From assembly GCF_001653715.1 (NCBI RefSeq), contig NZ_LWHQ01000021.1:63795-127794 (forward strand): a DNA stretch of 64,000 bases. Reading direction: 5' to 3'. The notes beneath the pieces are model-generated. The model was not told the origin of the DNA and did no database searches. It worked only from the letters and a program-made list of their open reading frames with translations. Below, one piece after another: positions 36,018 through 44,089 of the stretch (the stretch's first letter is position 1; each line of letters opens with the position of its first letter). The stretch comes from Methylobacterium platani (GTDB lineage: Bacteria; Pseudomonadota; Alphaproteobacteria; Rhizobiales; Beijerinckiaceae). The translations under genes and the position numbers were made by a program.

Positions 36018-37307
36018 CTACCCGGCCGGCCGCGTCGGCTCGGCGCTGGCGACGCGCCCTCCCTGGCGGTCCCTGTCGCGCAGGGCCGCCAAAGCCTCGT
36101 CGGCAGCCCGCTGCCCGCTGTCGTGCGCCCCGTGGGCGGTCGTGAAGTCGAAGGGATGCGTCGCCTCGCCCGCGAAGAACAGCCGCTCCTCGAACGGCCG
36201 GGCCAGCCGTGCCCGCGCGCTCGATTGCCCCGGCAAGGCGCAACTATAAGCGCCGCCGATGGACGCCATCTGGCTCCACGACGTCGCCGCGAGCGGCCGG
36301 ACGGCCGACGCCACGTCGCCGCCGAACAGGCCGGTCAACTCGGCCGACACGAACGCGAACATGGCGGCGGGGCCTTCGTCATCGAGGATGCGGGCCCCCT
36401 CGCCGCCGAGGAACGCCTCGATGACAGGCCAGCCGTTCGGCCGGATCGAGTAGGCGGCGGACCGCGCGTCGCGCAGGTTCCCGTAGGCGTGGGAGTCCGG
36501 CTCGAATGCGGACTCGCGCGTGATCTCAAGGAAGACCTTCTCGTTGCAACCCAGTGGAAGGGCGGCCGCCGCCTCGCGCCAGGGTTCGGTCCCGGGAGGC
36601 AGGCGGAGCGCGTCACCGGCCAGGACCGCGGTCGAGACCGTGAGGATGGCGGCCTTTGCGCGGATGGTGCCGGCCCGCGTCGAGACGGCGACGCCGTCCG
36701 CCGTCAGGTCGATCTGCTCGACGGGGGTGGCCAGGCGCAGCGTCACCGAGGGCGGGAGGCTGGCGGCGACTAGGGTGCCGTAGCCGAGCGGCAAGTTCCA
36801 GTTCTTGCCCGTCGAGGCATCATCGTAGGCGAGGTAGTCGGTGGCCGAGACCGCCTCGGGCGCGACCCCGCTCATGAAGCCTGCGATGGCCCGCACGTAG
36901 GGGTTCCACTCGCCCCCGGGCTCCATGGCGTCGCTCGCCCGGTCGCTGGCCTGCGCGACCACCCGGAGCCGCTCCTCCCAATTGCCGAACGCCTTCCGGG
37001 CCGCCTCCTCGTCGTCCTCGCTCCAGGCGATGCCGGGGTGCGCCTTCGCCCACGGCGGGTCGTTGCGGTCGACCGGAAACCCGGACGCCTCGGCGATGCC
37101 GACCCAGGCGTTGCGGTCGCCCGAGTGCAGCCATTCGCAACCGAGGTCGAGCGGATGGCCTCCAAGGTCCTGCGTGAAGGCGCGGCCTCCGAGACGTGAA
37201 GACGCCTCCAGCAGCAAGGCCGATGCATCGTTGGCCGCGAGCCGCCGTGCCGCGCCGATGCCGGCGGCGCCTCCCCCCACGATGATGACGTCGTACTCGC
37301 TATGCAT
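36018..37307 (-). CDS. FAD-dependent amine oxidase (monoamine oxidase family)
   Basis: 429 aa. The start at 37307 fits the FAD-binding fold: DVIIVGGGAAGIGAARRLAA (dinucleotide motif), LLLEASSRLGGRAFT, then DLGCEWLHSGDRNAW. Mid region LPLGYGTLVAASLPPSVTLR with EQIDLTADGV. The C-terminal FAD site is LFFAGEATHPFDFTTAHGAHDSG. The family oxidises primary amines or polyamines with FAD. No covalent-flavin Cys is evident. It has no signal peptide, so it is cytoplasmic. It converges on the lysR remnant and has no clear partner. Confidence 0.85.
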   Translation of the reverse strand: MHSEYDVIIVGGGAAGIGAARRLAANDASALLLEASSRLGGRAFTQDLGGHPLDLGCEWLHSGDRNAWVGIAEASGFPVDRNDPPWAKAHPGIAWSEDDEEAARKAFGNWEERLRVVAQASDRASDAMEPGGEWNPYVRAIAGFMSGVAPEAVSATDYLAYDDASTGKNWNLPLGYGTLVAASLPPSVTLRLATPVEQIDLTADGVAVSTRAGTIRAKAAILTVSTAVLAGDALRLPPGTEPWREAAAALPLGCNEKVFLEITRESAFEPDSHAYGNLRDARSAAYSIRPNGWPVIEAFLGGEGARILDDEGPAAMFAFVSAELTGLFGGDVASAVRPLAATSWSQMASIGGAYSCALPGQSSARARLARPFEERLFFAGEATHPFDFTTAHGAHDSGQRAADEALAALRDRDRQGGRVASAEPTRPAG

Positions 37308-38056
37308 GCGCCGAAGGTGAGGGCGGTCGTCCCAGCTTCCAAGGTCTGCAAGACGCTCGGCGCACGGGAGGGTGCCGGCGCGATGCGAGGTGGATACCTG
37401 AGGACGTTGTGGCCGCCGGACCAACCATTCGATCTCAATGGCAGCAGTTGGCCTTCAAGCGGCCATTCCAGTGTCTTCGGTCGGAGGTCCGCTCATGGCG
37501 CACAGCCAACCAAGTGGAGCGCGAATTCCAGACCCGCAGCAGAAGTGGGTGGAGTTCACTTGTCCGAAAATCCGGACGCGTCCGGGCTCAGGCGGTGCGG
37601 CCGGTCGAGGCGAGCAGGGAGCGGGCTTGGGCAAGGAGGGCTCGGGTCTCGTCCTCGCGGCCACTGAAGCCGGCGCGCTGGATCGCCTCCAGCGCCCGGT
37701 TGAGGGCGGCAGCCTGGTCGAGGCGATCGCGCGGCGGCGAGGAGCAGGCGCGGCCGGCCGACGTTGCGCCAGACCATGCGCCCGCCCTTGCCCTTGGGCC
37801 GCCTTATCCTCGGGGGCCGGGCGATGTAGCACTGACGCGCGATCCGCCGACGGCGAGCTCGCCCTCGTAGACCCCCCATCGTCTCCGGACGCGCCACCAT
37901 ACCGACCGCCTCTCGCTTGAGCCGGGCCGCGACGCCCCCTGGCAGGTTGCCGTAGCGGTTTGGGCGAGTGCTCTGCGTCGCCTCAAGCGCGCGCCAGTTC
38001 GGCATCAGGATGCGACCGCGCACGAAACCGGTCTCGCCCGTGAGACGGCCCCTCGG

Positions 38057-38084
38057 CCCATCGCCCATCGCCCATCGCCCATCA
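38057..38084. repeat. Four tandem copies of the heptamer CCCATCG
   Basis: The unit is repeated four times (last copy ends in A). Since seven is not a multiple of three, loss or gain of a unit shifts the frame of phage-type protein B. Confidence 0.8.
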
Positions 38085-38146
38085 GGTACTTCATGACCAC
38101 GCTCTGGTCGTCGAGGGTGCGTCCGGTGTGGTTCCACCGGCGCCTT

Positions 38147-38160
38147 GCCGGTTTTCCGGC
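38147..38160 (-). repeat. In-frame palindrome, CCGGAAAACCGG type
   Basis: GCCGG TTTT CCGGC on the plus strand, read on the minus strand as Ala-Gly-Lys-Pro-Ala in phage-type protein B. Same family as 1491, 38227, 43523, 46479 and 47738. Confidence 0.5.
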
Positions 38161-38226
38161 GCGCTGGTCGATCTCGTCGAGGGTCTCTTCGCGAACACGC
38201 GCACGGCTTCCCGCGAGCCCGAGGCG

Positions 38227-38244
38227 TGTCCGGATTTCCGGACA
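38227..38244 (-). repeat. In-frame palindrome, TGTCCGGA-TT-TCCGGACA
   Basis: An 18-bp perfect palindrome, read on the minus strand as Ser-Gly-Asn-Pro-Asp near the N-terminus of phage-type protein B. Confidence 0.6.
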
Positions 38245-38247
38245 GGC

Positions 38248-39114
38248 TCATGCTGCCACGCGCCGGCCGGCCGCGGCCTTCTTGGCGGCACGGGCCAGGT
38301 TCTCCGCGAGCTGCTCGGCCATGATCTGCGTGATGCGGGCGGCGGCGGCCTCGCAGGCCTCCTGTCAGGGCTTCTCCAGGATCGGCTTGTAGGTCGCCCG
38401 GTCGACGGCGAGGAACAGCACGCGCGGGTGGTCGGTGTCGACCATCCGCCGGCCGATGCGCCGCATGCCGCCTCCCCGGGACGGCACGTACATGCTCTCG
38501 CTGGTGGCGACGCGCGGCGGCCGGGCGACGTAGGCGAGGCGCTTCTGGCCGTGCAGGGTTATCTCGCCGAAGTAGACGCCCCACCTCGACGCGGTGCCGC
38601 TGCGCTTCGGCGCCTTGGTGCCCTGGATCTCGCGGGCGAGGCGCGCCAGGAACCCGGTCGGCACCCCGCCGTACCGCGTCGGGGTCACCCCCTACGTCAG
38701 GCGGATGTTGTCCCACCAGGGGATCAGGATGTGCCGCTGCGCTAGGCCGACGTCGCCCGGGAGGCGGGTGTTGTCCTGAAGCCCGAACAAGAACTTCAGG
38801 TAGGTCGACTGCTTCGGCATGACGTAGACGGCCGAGAACAGCCCGTCCGCCTTGCCCTGCTCGATCGCGTTCAGTCCCCCGGCCGACGAGCGCTGGTACT
38901 TGATCGCGCTCTGCGTCCACGGGGTGTTCCGGCGCAGGTGCTTGTCGAACTGCTGGCGGATGTCGACGACGGCGTGTTTGGCGACCTCGTCGACGGCCCA
39001 GCCAGCGGCGCGCCTGTACTTGGCGATGCCGACGCTGGAGACGTAGCGGTCGCGCCACGCCTCGATCTGGGGCATGACGTCGGCGGAGATCTCGACGCGG
39101 AAGCGAGTGCTCAT
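38248..39114 (-). pseudogene. Phage-type protein A with two in-frame stop codons
   Basis: One frame from the ATG at 39114 to a TGA at 38248 carries an internal TAG (38692-38694) and TGA (38365-38367). Either side reads as protein: MSTRFRVEISADVMPQIEA, then VVDIRQQFDKHLRRNTPW, LFSAVYVMPKQSTYLKFL, HILIPWWDNIRLT, stop, GVTPTRYGGVPTGFLARL, LAYVARPPRVATSES, PILEKP, stop, QEACEAAAARITQIMAEQLA. Both stops would be reverted by a G, giving TGG (Trp). It is a paralogue of protein B downstream. Role unknown, phage-like. Confidence 0.6.
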
Positions 39115-39480
39115 GCCCGGCACGATGGCGCGCCGAGCGTGTCCCGTTCCAGGCTACGAGGGCCCGGACCGGGCGGCGCGCAGGATTAGATCGCCTCTCC
39201 GCCGCCGCCAGTCATCCGAATTCACCAAAACGACCAGCACCGAGGCGCAGGGAGCGTCACCTGATGCCCGAAAAAAAGTTTCGTGGCTGGCGGCCCACGC
39301 GACCCGTCGATCCCGCGTAGCCCCCGTTTCCGTGCCTTCTGCGGGGTATCCCTTCCGTACCCATCCGCAGCGGAAACAGCCGGCCTTTTCAAATGCTTGC
39401 GACGCACGGAACATGCTGAGGTTCGCGCGTCGGGTGTGGTGCCCCGGCGATCCGCGAGGTTCGGGTCACGGGCTCAGCAG
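39115..39480. other. Gap between phage-type protein A and the polymerase-like gene, no gene seen
   Basis: About 365 bases between divergent genes. There is a run of seven A around 39271. Minus-strand frames of 61-86 codons have no start signal, so I do not call them. It should hold the promoters of both flanking genes. Confidence 0.4.
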
Positions 39481-41439
39481 ATGCGTTTCTCCCAGGGCGA
39501 CGACGCGCCCTTGTCCTTCGCCCATCACGTGCCGGAGGCCGCTCTCGCGCGCCTCGGCATTCCCCTCGGGCGCACGCGCGACGACCGCGCCGTCCAGCGC
39601 GCCATCATCGGCCAGGCTCTCGTCCGGCATGACGGCGGCGGCGGCCGCATCTCGTATTCGCGCAGCGGCGAGTGGTGGCGGCAGGACCGCTACGAGGACA
39701 CCCCATTTGGCCGGGCCAGGGTGCTCGGCACCGTCGACACGCTGACGAAGATGGGCTTGCTCAACGGCTTTCGGGCCAAGCGCGGCGCCCATCTTGCCGA
39801 GGAAAAGGCCGACCGGCTGCAGTCGGCCTTCTGGGCGACCGAGTCCCTCGTGCAGGCCATGAGCGGCGAGGCCGTCGAGCACCGGCGCCCGCGCGTGCCC
39901 GTGCTGCTCCGGGACGAAAACGGTGACCCGGTGGCCCTGCCGAAGACACAGAAGGTCCAGCGCATCATCCGCACCATGGAGCGCCGCAACGAGGAGCGTG
40001 CCGGCATCCATGTGAGCGTCGACCCGAAGGCCGTGGCGCAGGGGCGTTGGCGGTTCTCGAACCATCACTGGTGGGCGCTCACCGACGCGGGCGAGTGGAC
40101 GTGCGTCAGGGGCGAGGAGCACCCCTACATGGTTCAGATGTTCGCCCGGCGTTCATTCGACCTGCACGGGCGCATGTATGGCTTTTGGACCGGCCTGCCC
40201 GGCGTGCGTCGGTCCGAGCTCCTCCTGAACGGGGAGCCCGTCTGCGAGGAGGAGCCGGATTGGAGCTGCCTCCATCTGGACCTCGCATACGCGATGTGCG
40301 GGCTCAGGCTCGACGGTGACGCCTACGAGGTGCCGGGCGCAACCGGCGTAACCAGGCGGCAACTCAAGGGGGCCGTGAACACCTACCTCAATGCCCCGAC
40401 CGGCACCGCGACCGCCAGAAGCCTGATGCAGAAGAGGTTCGAGCGGGGCAAGGACGGCAAGCGAGTGTGGCCGCTCTCCATGACCTGGGACAGGACGAAG
40501 GCCGTCTTGGCCCGCATCGAGGAGCGGCACGAAGGCATCAAACACATGTTCGGATCGGACATGGGCGTGAGGCTCATGCGCATCGACTGCGAGATGGCCG
40601 GCGAGGTCATGGATGAATGTGCGAAGGCGAGCATCCCGTGCTTGCCGGTGCACGATAGCTTCTCCGTCCCGGCCCAGCACAAGGGGTTCGTCGAGGGCGT
40701 GATGGGTGAGGTTCTCGACCGCACCCGCGACAGACTTTCTGGTTCGGGTTCAACGGTTTACCCCGTCGCTCGCCTACACTGTGCGGGGGCGGCGGCGGGC
40801 GCCCCGGGGGCGGAGCTCCCGGGGGCGTCGTCCGTGGAACCTCGGGAGCTGGGCGTGGTGGAGGTCACCGTCCCTTCCGGAGAGGCCCCGACCGTGTCCC
40901 CGGTCTCTACCCCGTCCCTCGCACCCGCACCCTGTCAGGATGAACCGTGGACCTCTCTCGCGGTCTCCTACCCGTACCCGCGCATCCCTACCCGGACCCG
41001 CGCACCTGCCGTCCTTGCCGTTCCCTGGCCCTCGCTGGATGTATCTACCGACCCTCGCACCCGCACCTCAGAACCCGTTCCCCTGGTGTCGTCCAGGGCG
41101 GGCCGTACAGCCCCCTCAACCTTCTCAACCTCCCCTGACCCTCGGCCTCCATCAACTGCCATCCCTGACCGTCTCTGCCCGACCCTGAGGCTCGACATGA
41201 CCACCTGCCAACCCGCCGTCGTCACGGTTCCCGACCCGCACCCTCACGTCATCTACGATGTCGACGGCACCCCGGTCCGTGGCATGCCGGTCATGCTCCG
41301 CCCCATAGCCGAAGACTTCATCGCGCAGGGGCACGACCCTTACGCCCCCCCCGGCGCGCGCCCTCCGAAAGTGGCCCCAGGGCTGCCTTCGGGCATTGTC
41401 CCTAGCGCGCCGTGGCCCTATCATCGCGATACCCGGTGA
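39481..41439 (+). CDS. Palm-polymerase-like protein with a low-complexity C-terminal tail
   Basis: 652 aa if read as one chain. Residues 1-80 include a winged-helix-like stretch (GRARVLGTVDTLTKMGLLNG). A core from about 200 to 430 has GRMYGFWTGLPGVRRSELLL, motif A-like EPDWSCLHLDLAYAM (Asp260), motif B-like TRRQLKGAVNTYLNAPT (Lys296), RLMRIDCEMAGEVMDE, and motif C-like CLPVHDSFSVPAQHKG (His391-Asp392-Ser393). These resemble single-subunit palm polymerases: HDSF recalls T7 RNA polymerase, and the DWS and RxxxK boxes recall both T7 RNA polymerase and family A DNA polymerases. The core is short (132 residues from A to C). From 430 on it is Pro/Ser/Thr-rich; an ATG at 41197 after GAGG might start a separate 80-aa protein. 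Role inferred only. Confidence 0.55.
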   Translation: MRFSQGDDAPLSFAHHVPEAALARLGIPLGRTRDDRAVQRAIIGQALVRHDGGGGRISYSRSGEWWRQDRYEDTPFGRARVLGTVDTLTKMGLLNGFRAKRGAHLAEEKADRLQSAFWATESLVQAMSGEAVEHRRPRVPVLLRDENGDPVALPKTQKVQRIIRTMERRNEERAGIHVSVDPKAVAQGRWRFSNHHWWALTDAGEWTCVRGEEHPYMVQMFARRSFDLHGRMYGFWTGLPGVRRSELLLNGEPVCEEEPDWSCLHLDLAYAMCGLRLDGDAYEVPGATGVTRRQLKGAVNTYLNAPTGTATARSLMQKRFERGKDGKRVWPLSMTWDRTKAVLARIEERHEGIKHMFGSDMGVRLMRIDCEMAGEVMDECAKASIPCLPVHDSFSVPAQHKGFVEGVMGEVLDRTRDRLSGSGSTVYPVARLHCAGAAAGAPGAELPGASSVEPRELGVVEVTVPSGEAPTVSPVSTPSLAPAPCQDEPWTSLAVSYPYPRIPTRTRAPAVLAVPWPSLDVSTDPRTRTSEPVPLVSSRAGRTAPSTFSTSPDPRPPSTAIPDRLCPTLRLDMTTCQPAVVTVPDPHPHVIYDVDGTPVRGMPVMLRPIAEDFIAQGHDPYAPPGARPPKVAPGLPSGIVPSAPWPYHRDTR

Positions 41440-41463
41440 CCCGGATAGCTGCACCACGGCTGG

Positions 41464-41497
41464 AGCCCCGCTGCTGCGCTACGGCGCCGGCGGGGCT
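41464..41497 (+). terminator. Hairpin after the polymerase-like gene
   Basis: AGCCCCGC pairs with GCGGGGCT across an 18-base GC-rich loop and is followed by TTTC. It lies 25 bases after the stop at 41439. Confidence 0.5.
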
Positions 41498-41847
41498 TTC
41501 CGTTGTTGGCACCTGCCCCGGGGACCGCCGCACCTACGACATCGCCCCCGACGGCTAGCCGAATACCGGCACCGGGCGGACCCTCCGAGCATCAGCCCTC
41601 GGAGCACCGTCTTGACCCAGTCCCCTCCTTCTCCATCTACCCGACCCGCCCGGACACCTCGCCCAGCAACCAGCGCTGGGTCTGGGCAGGTACCGTCGAA
41701 CGTGTCCGGGGCGATGTCTCCAAGACCCTGCCGTACGCCACCCTGCGGGATTACAGCCGCTACCCGGGTGAGAAGCTCCGGGAACTGGCCAAGCGCCCCG
41801 GCCGCCGCCAGCGGGCTTCCCCTCGCCGCTGCGGGGGCTCGGGCCGC

Positions 41848-42216
41848 ATGAGCCACGTCACGGCCACCTCGCCCCGCGCCCGGGTCACCGACCACGCCGT
41901 CCGCCGGTACTGCGAGCGATACCTCGGCGCCGTCCTCGACGAGACCGTCGACGACCAGCGCGCCATGCCGGTCCTGCGCAAGGCCGGGCACGACCTGGCG
42001 CAGGTGCGCGCCCGGCTGGCCGACGTCGGCGGGGTGCTGATGGCCGCCGGGCACCACACCGGGAACGTCGTCGCCTTCCCCGAGGCCATGAAGGTCCGGG
42101 TCGCCGACGGCGTCGTCGTCACGGTTCTGGCGCGCGTGTCCAAGCCCCCGGCCGGCCCCGCCTCCCAGGTCCCGGCCCGGCCCCGGACCGTCCTCGAACT
42201 CGGGGTGACCCCGTGA
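41848..42216 (+). CDS. Hypothetical phage protein
   Basis: 122 aa from the ATG at 41848 (MSHVTATSPRARVTDHAVRRY...). The frame is open upstream to about 41503 with protein-like sequence (WVWAGTVERVRGDVSKTL), so the start could be earlier. It contains a basic helix (DHAVRRYCERYLGAVLDE) and a beta-rich end (MKVRVADGVVVTVLARV). Proteins with this DHAVRRY...VVTVL layout are frequent small phage or island genes of unknown function. It is the first of a run in which each gene overlaps the next (GTGA, ATGA, TGATG), typical of a phage operon. Confidence 0.5.
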   Translation: MSHVTATSPRARVTDHAVRRYCERYLGAVLDETVDDQRAMPVLRKAGHDLAQVRARLADVGGVLMAAGHHTGNVVAFPEAMKVRVADGVVVTVLARVSKPPAGPASQVPARPRTVLELGVTP

Positions 42217-42497
42217 CCGACAAGCCCTTCCCCTTCGACAAGTGCACCGACGCGGCCGCCTGCAATGCCGGCATGCTGGCGGTGATCAAGCCCGGCATGG
42301 ACTGGAGCGAGGTCCACTGCCGCGGCTGCGGCGGCCAGGGCATCGTGCGCCACGGCGAGCTCCTGCCGCCGTCGCAGTTCCCGACGGCGTTCGAGCCGGT
42401 CGAGGTCGATCCCGTGTCCGAACCCGCCCCCGACGTGGAACCCGCCCCGGCGGGCGCGCCTGGGCCGTCCGGCAAGGGCAAGGGGTCCGCGTCATGA
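42213..42497 (+). CDS. Small Cys-containing phage protein
   Basis: 94 aa from the GTG at 42213, overlapping the previous stop. Contains four cysteines in two pairs (DKCTDAAACNAG and VHCRGCGGQGIV), so a zinc ribbon or Fe-S site is possible. The second half is Pro/Glu/Ala-rich and probably disordered. No family recognised. The stop overlaps the next ATG (ATGA). Confidence 0.55.
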   Translation: MTDKPFPFDKCTDAAACNAGMLAVIKPGMDWSEVHCRGCGGQGIVRHGELLPPSQFPTAFEPVEVDPVSEPAPDVEPAPAGAPGPSGKGKGSAS

Positions 42498-42937
42498 ACC
42501 GCCTCTCGCCCGTCCCCCACGTCTCGCGCGAGGGCGAGTGGCTGGCCTCGTGCCAGCTGCTGGCCTTCAGCCTGGCCGTGCTCGCGCCGGGGTCGACGTT
42601 CTCCAGGCCGATCTTCGTCAACCTCGCGGCGGTGGCGCCCGAGGGCACCTGGGGGATGGCGCTTCTGGGCGTCGCCACGGTCCGCATGATCGGGCTCTGG
42701 GTGAACGGCAACTGGCGCCGCAGCCCGACCTTGCGGTTCCTGACCGCCCTCGTCGGCGCCGGCGTCTGGTTCACGTTGGCCCGGCTCTTCCTCGGCGACG
42801 GCTTCCCGGGCGTGAACACGGGGGCTCTCGTCTACGCGGCGCTCGGGTGCTTCGACGCCTTCGCCGCGGCGCGCAGCCTCCTCGACCAAGGCCGCAACGA
42901 CCGGCGCCACGCGCTGGCGCGGAAGGGAACCGCCTGA
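42494..42937 (+). CDS. Small multi-helix membrane protein
   Basis: 147 aa with about four hydrophobic helices (LLAFSLAVLAPG, WGMALLGVATVRMIGLWV, LRFLTALVGAGVWFTLARLF, VYAALGCFDAFAAARSL) and a basic C-terminus. It could be part of a lysis or membrane module, but no motif shows this. ATGA overlap with the gene before and TGATG overlap with the gene after. Confidence 0.6.
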   Translation: MNRLSPVPHVSREGEWLASCQLLAFSLAVLAPGSTFSRPIFVNLAAVAPEGTWGMALLGVATVRMIGLWVNGNWRRSPTLRFLTALVGAGVWFTLARLFLGDGFPGVNTGALVYAALGCFDAFAAARSLLDQGRNDRRHALARKGTA

Positions 42938-43212
42938 TGCTCGCGCTCGCCGACGTCTACGCGGCCATCGTCTCCGTTCCCGAGGGTGTCTTGAAGGCGG
43001 CCGGCGCCGTGCTCGGTGGGGACACCGCGGCCGGCTTCTACCTGTGGGGACGCCTGCGCACCCTCCGCCCGCCGGGCGACGCCGTCACGCCCCGCGTCGC
43101 CCTGTCCGAGAGCGACCGGCAGCTCGGCTTCACCATCATCGCGACGGGCACCGACCTGACCCGGGCGCTCAACGAGCACGGCGCGCTCCTCCGCCGCCGT
43201 CGGAGGTCCTGA
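42937..43212 (+). CDS. Hypothetical small phage protein
   Basis: 91 aa from the ATG at 42937. A helical first half (LADVYAAIVSVPEGVLKAAG), then SDRQLGFTIIATGTDLTRAL and an Arg-rich end. No domain recognised. It lies in the overlapping run of small genes before the holin-like gene, three bases apart. Confidence 0.5.
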   Translation: MLALADVYAAIVSVPEGVLKAAGAVLGGDTAAGFYLWGRLRTLRPPGDAVTPRVALSESDRQLGFTIIATGTDLTRALNEHGALLRRRRRS

Positions 43213-43214
43213 CC

Positions 43215-43454
43215 GTGCGCAAGCCCAAGCTCAATCCCGTCGCGAACGCCAAGGCCGTCGCCCGGCATAGCTGGTCGTTCCAGCTCAACGCCGTCGCCGC
43301 GGTCGCCTCCGCGGTCGGCATCGGCATGTCGGTCCTCGCCGGCGCGCCCCCGGTCAACCCGGTCTGGTTCGCGGTCGCCTACGGTGCCGTGAACCTCATC
43401 TCGGCCGGGGCGCGCCTGATCGCGCAGCCCGAGGTTTCGGGGGAGGCCGCCTGA
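43215..43454 (+). CDS. Holin-like membrane protein
   Basis: 79 aa from the GTG at 43215. A basic N-terminus (KPKLNPVANAKAVARHSW), one clear hydrophobic helix (LNAVAAVASAVGIGMSVLAG), a short PPVNP turn and a second helix (WFAVAYGAVNLISAGARLI). Length, two helices and position at the end of a small-gene run suit a class II phage holin, which forms the inner-membrane lesion at lysis. There is no endolysin visible, so the call is cautious. Confidence 0.6.
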   Translation: MRKPKLNPVANAKAVARHSWSFQLNAVAAVASAVGIGMSVLAGAPPVNPVWFAVAYGAVNLISAGARLIAQPEVSGEAA

Positions 43455-43678
43455 TGCTCGCCTTCCTGCGCAACCTCGGCGTCGCGGTCGCCGTCGGCAC
43501 CGCCAACGCCGCTCCCCGGGCGGTTGCCGGAAATCCGGCAACGGTCGCCGCGTCCCGGTCGACCCCAAAGCTGGGATCCCGGCTCAAGCGGTCCGCCGCC
43601 GCGGCCGCTCTCTGCACCGGCCTCGTCGGTGGGTTCCAGAGCGGCCCGGTTCCCCCTCGGGAGCCGGGCCGTTTCGCG
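43454..43678 (+). CDS. Start of a small secreted or membrane protein, 3' end unresolved
   Basis: The ATG at 43454 overlaps the holin-like stop (TGATG). The N-terminus MLAFLRNLGVAVAVGTANAA looks like a signal or anchor, then the palindrome-encoded VAGNPA. The frame has no stop until 44188 and would read through a strong hairpin (43642) and across the minus-strand gene 43679-44089. I take only the first part as plausible; a spanin-like role would fit the place but is not shown. Confidence 0.35.
43523..43542 (+). repeat. In-frame palindrome, GTTGCCGGA-AA-TCCGGCAAC
   Basis: A 20-bp perfect palindrome (two-base centre), read as Val-Ala-Gly-Asn-Pro-Ala-Thr. It is the best preserved copy of the element family. 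Confidence 0.65.
43642..43671. terminator. Hairpin between convergent phage gene runs
   Basis: CGGCCCGGTTCCC pairs with GGGAGCCGGGCCG (one G-T pair) around a four-base loop, followed by TTTC on the plus strand. It lies between the plus-strand small-gene run and the end of the minus-strand gene at 43679. Confidence 0.6.
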
Positions 43679-44089
43679 TCAGTCGCCGCTGGAAATGTTG
43701 CCTGGTCCGGAGGCGCAGCGCTTGTCCGTGAACGTGCTCTCCCGGCTCTCGGAGCGCTCGTCGATGAGGAAGCTCCCGCCCGGCCGCGGGACGTCCCAGC
43801 CCCCGCCGATGGCGATCATGCGCCCGCGGCTGGCCTCCCCGCGGGCGGCGAGCTCCGTCGTCTCGCGCCCCGTGTGCGTCGAGATGGTGCCGCACGTGAT
43901 GGTGACGCGCCAGGAACCGGACGAGCCCGGGACCGCATCGACGCGGCTGAAGCGCTGCCGGCCCGGCCCCGCCAGCTGGTGGACGTCGTAGAGCCAGCGG
44001 TCGCTAGCTTGAGGGAAGCGGTCGGCCTCCGCCGCGGCGGCCGGGACGGCGGCGAGCAAGGTGAGGCCGAGGGCACAGGTTCGCATCAT
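43679..44089 (-). CDS. Secreted hypothetical protein of the island
   Basis: 136 aa. A signal peptide (MMRTCALGLTLLAAVPAAAA) then RFPQASDRWLYDVHQLAG, WRVTITCGTISTHTGRETTE, RMIAIGGGWDVPRPGGSFLI and a Cys-containing end. GGAGG lies four to seven bases before the two possible ATGs (44089 or 44086). Two mature Cys could form a disulfide. No family recognised. Its start overlaps the stop of the next gene upstream (TGATG), so it is the last gene of the minus-strand run starting near 46382 or 46976. Confidence 0.6.
   Translation of the reverse strand: MMRTCALGLTLLAAVPAAAAEADRFPQASDRWLYDVHQLAGPGRQRFSRVDAVPGSSGSWRVTITCGTISTHTGRETTELAARGEASRGRMIAIGGGWDVPRPGGSFLIDERSESRESTFTDKRCASGPGNISSGD

Larger units (their letters stand above)
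37588..38251 (-). pseudogene. Phage-type protein B, broken by several frameshifts
   Basis: The ATG at 38251 overlaps the last stop of the upstream paralogue. The protein can be followed only by switching frames: MSLSGNPDTP, EAVRVFAK, ETLDEIDQRAGKPARRRW, MKYLMGD, then RGRILMPNWRALEATQS with NRYGNLPGGVAARLKREA, CYIARPPRIRRPKGKGGRM, and finally DRLDQAAALNRALEAIQRA to a TGA at 37588. At least three shifts are needed; one lies in a 7-base tandem repeat. It is similar to the paralogue upstream (RHILIPWW, TRYGGVPTGFLARLAREI, YVARPPRV). Phage structural proteins with a YGNLP segment are known, but this one has no assigned role. Confidence 0.6.

Noticed and set aside
39270..39420. Minus-strand stretch resembling a tmRNA beginning (GGGGGCTACGCGGGATCGACGGG region)
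   Set aside because: No matching T arm, acceptor stem or tag reading frame could be found nearby, so the likeness is superficial.
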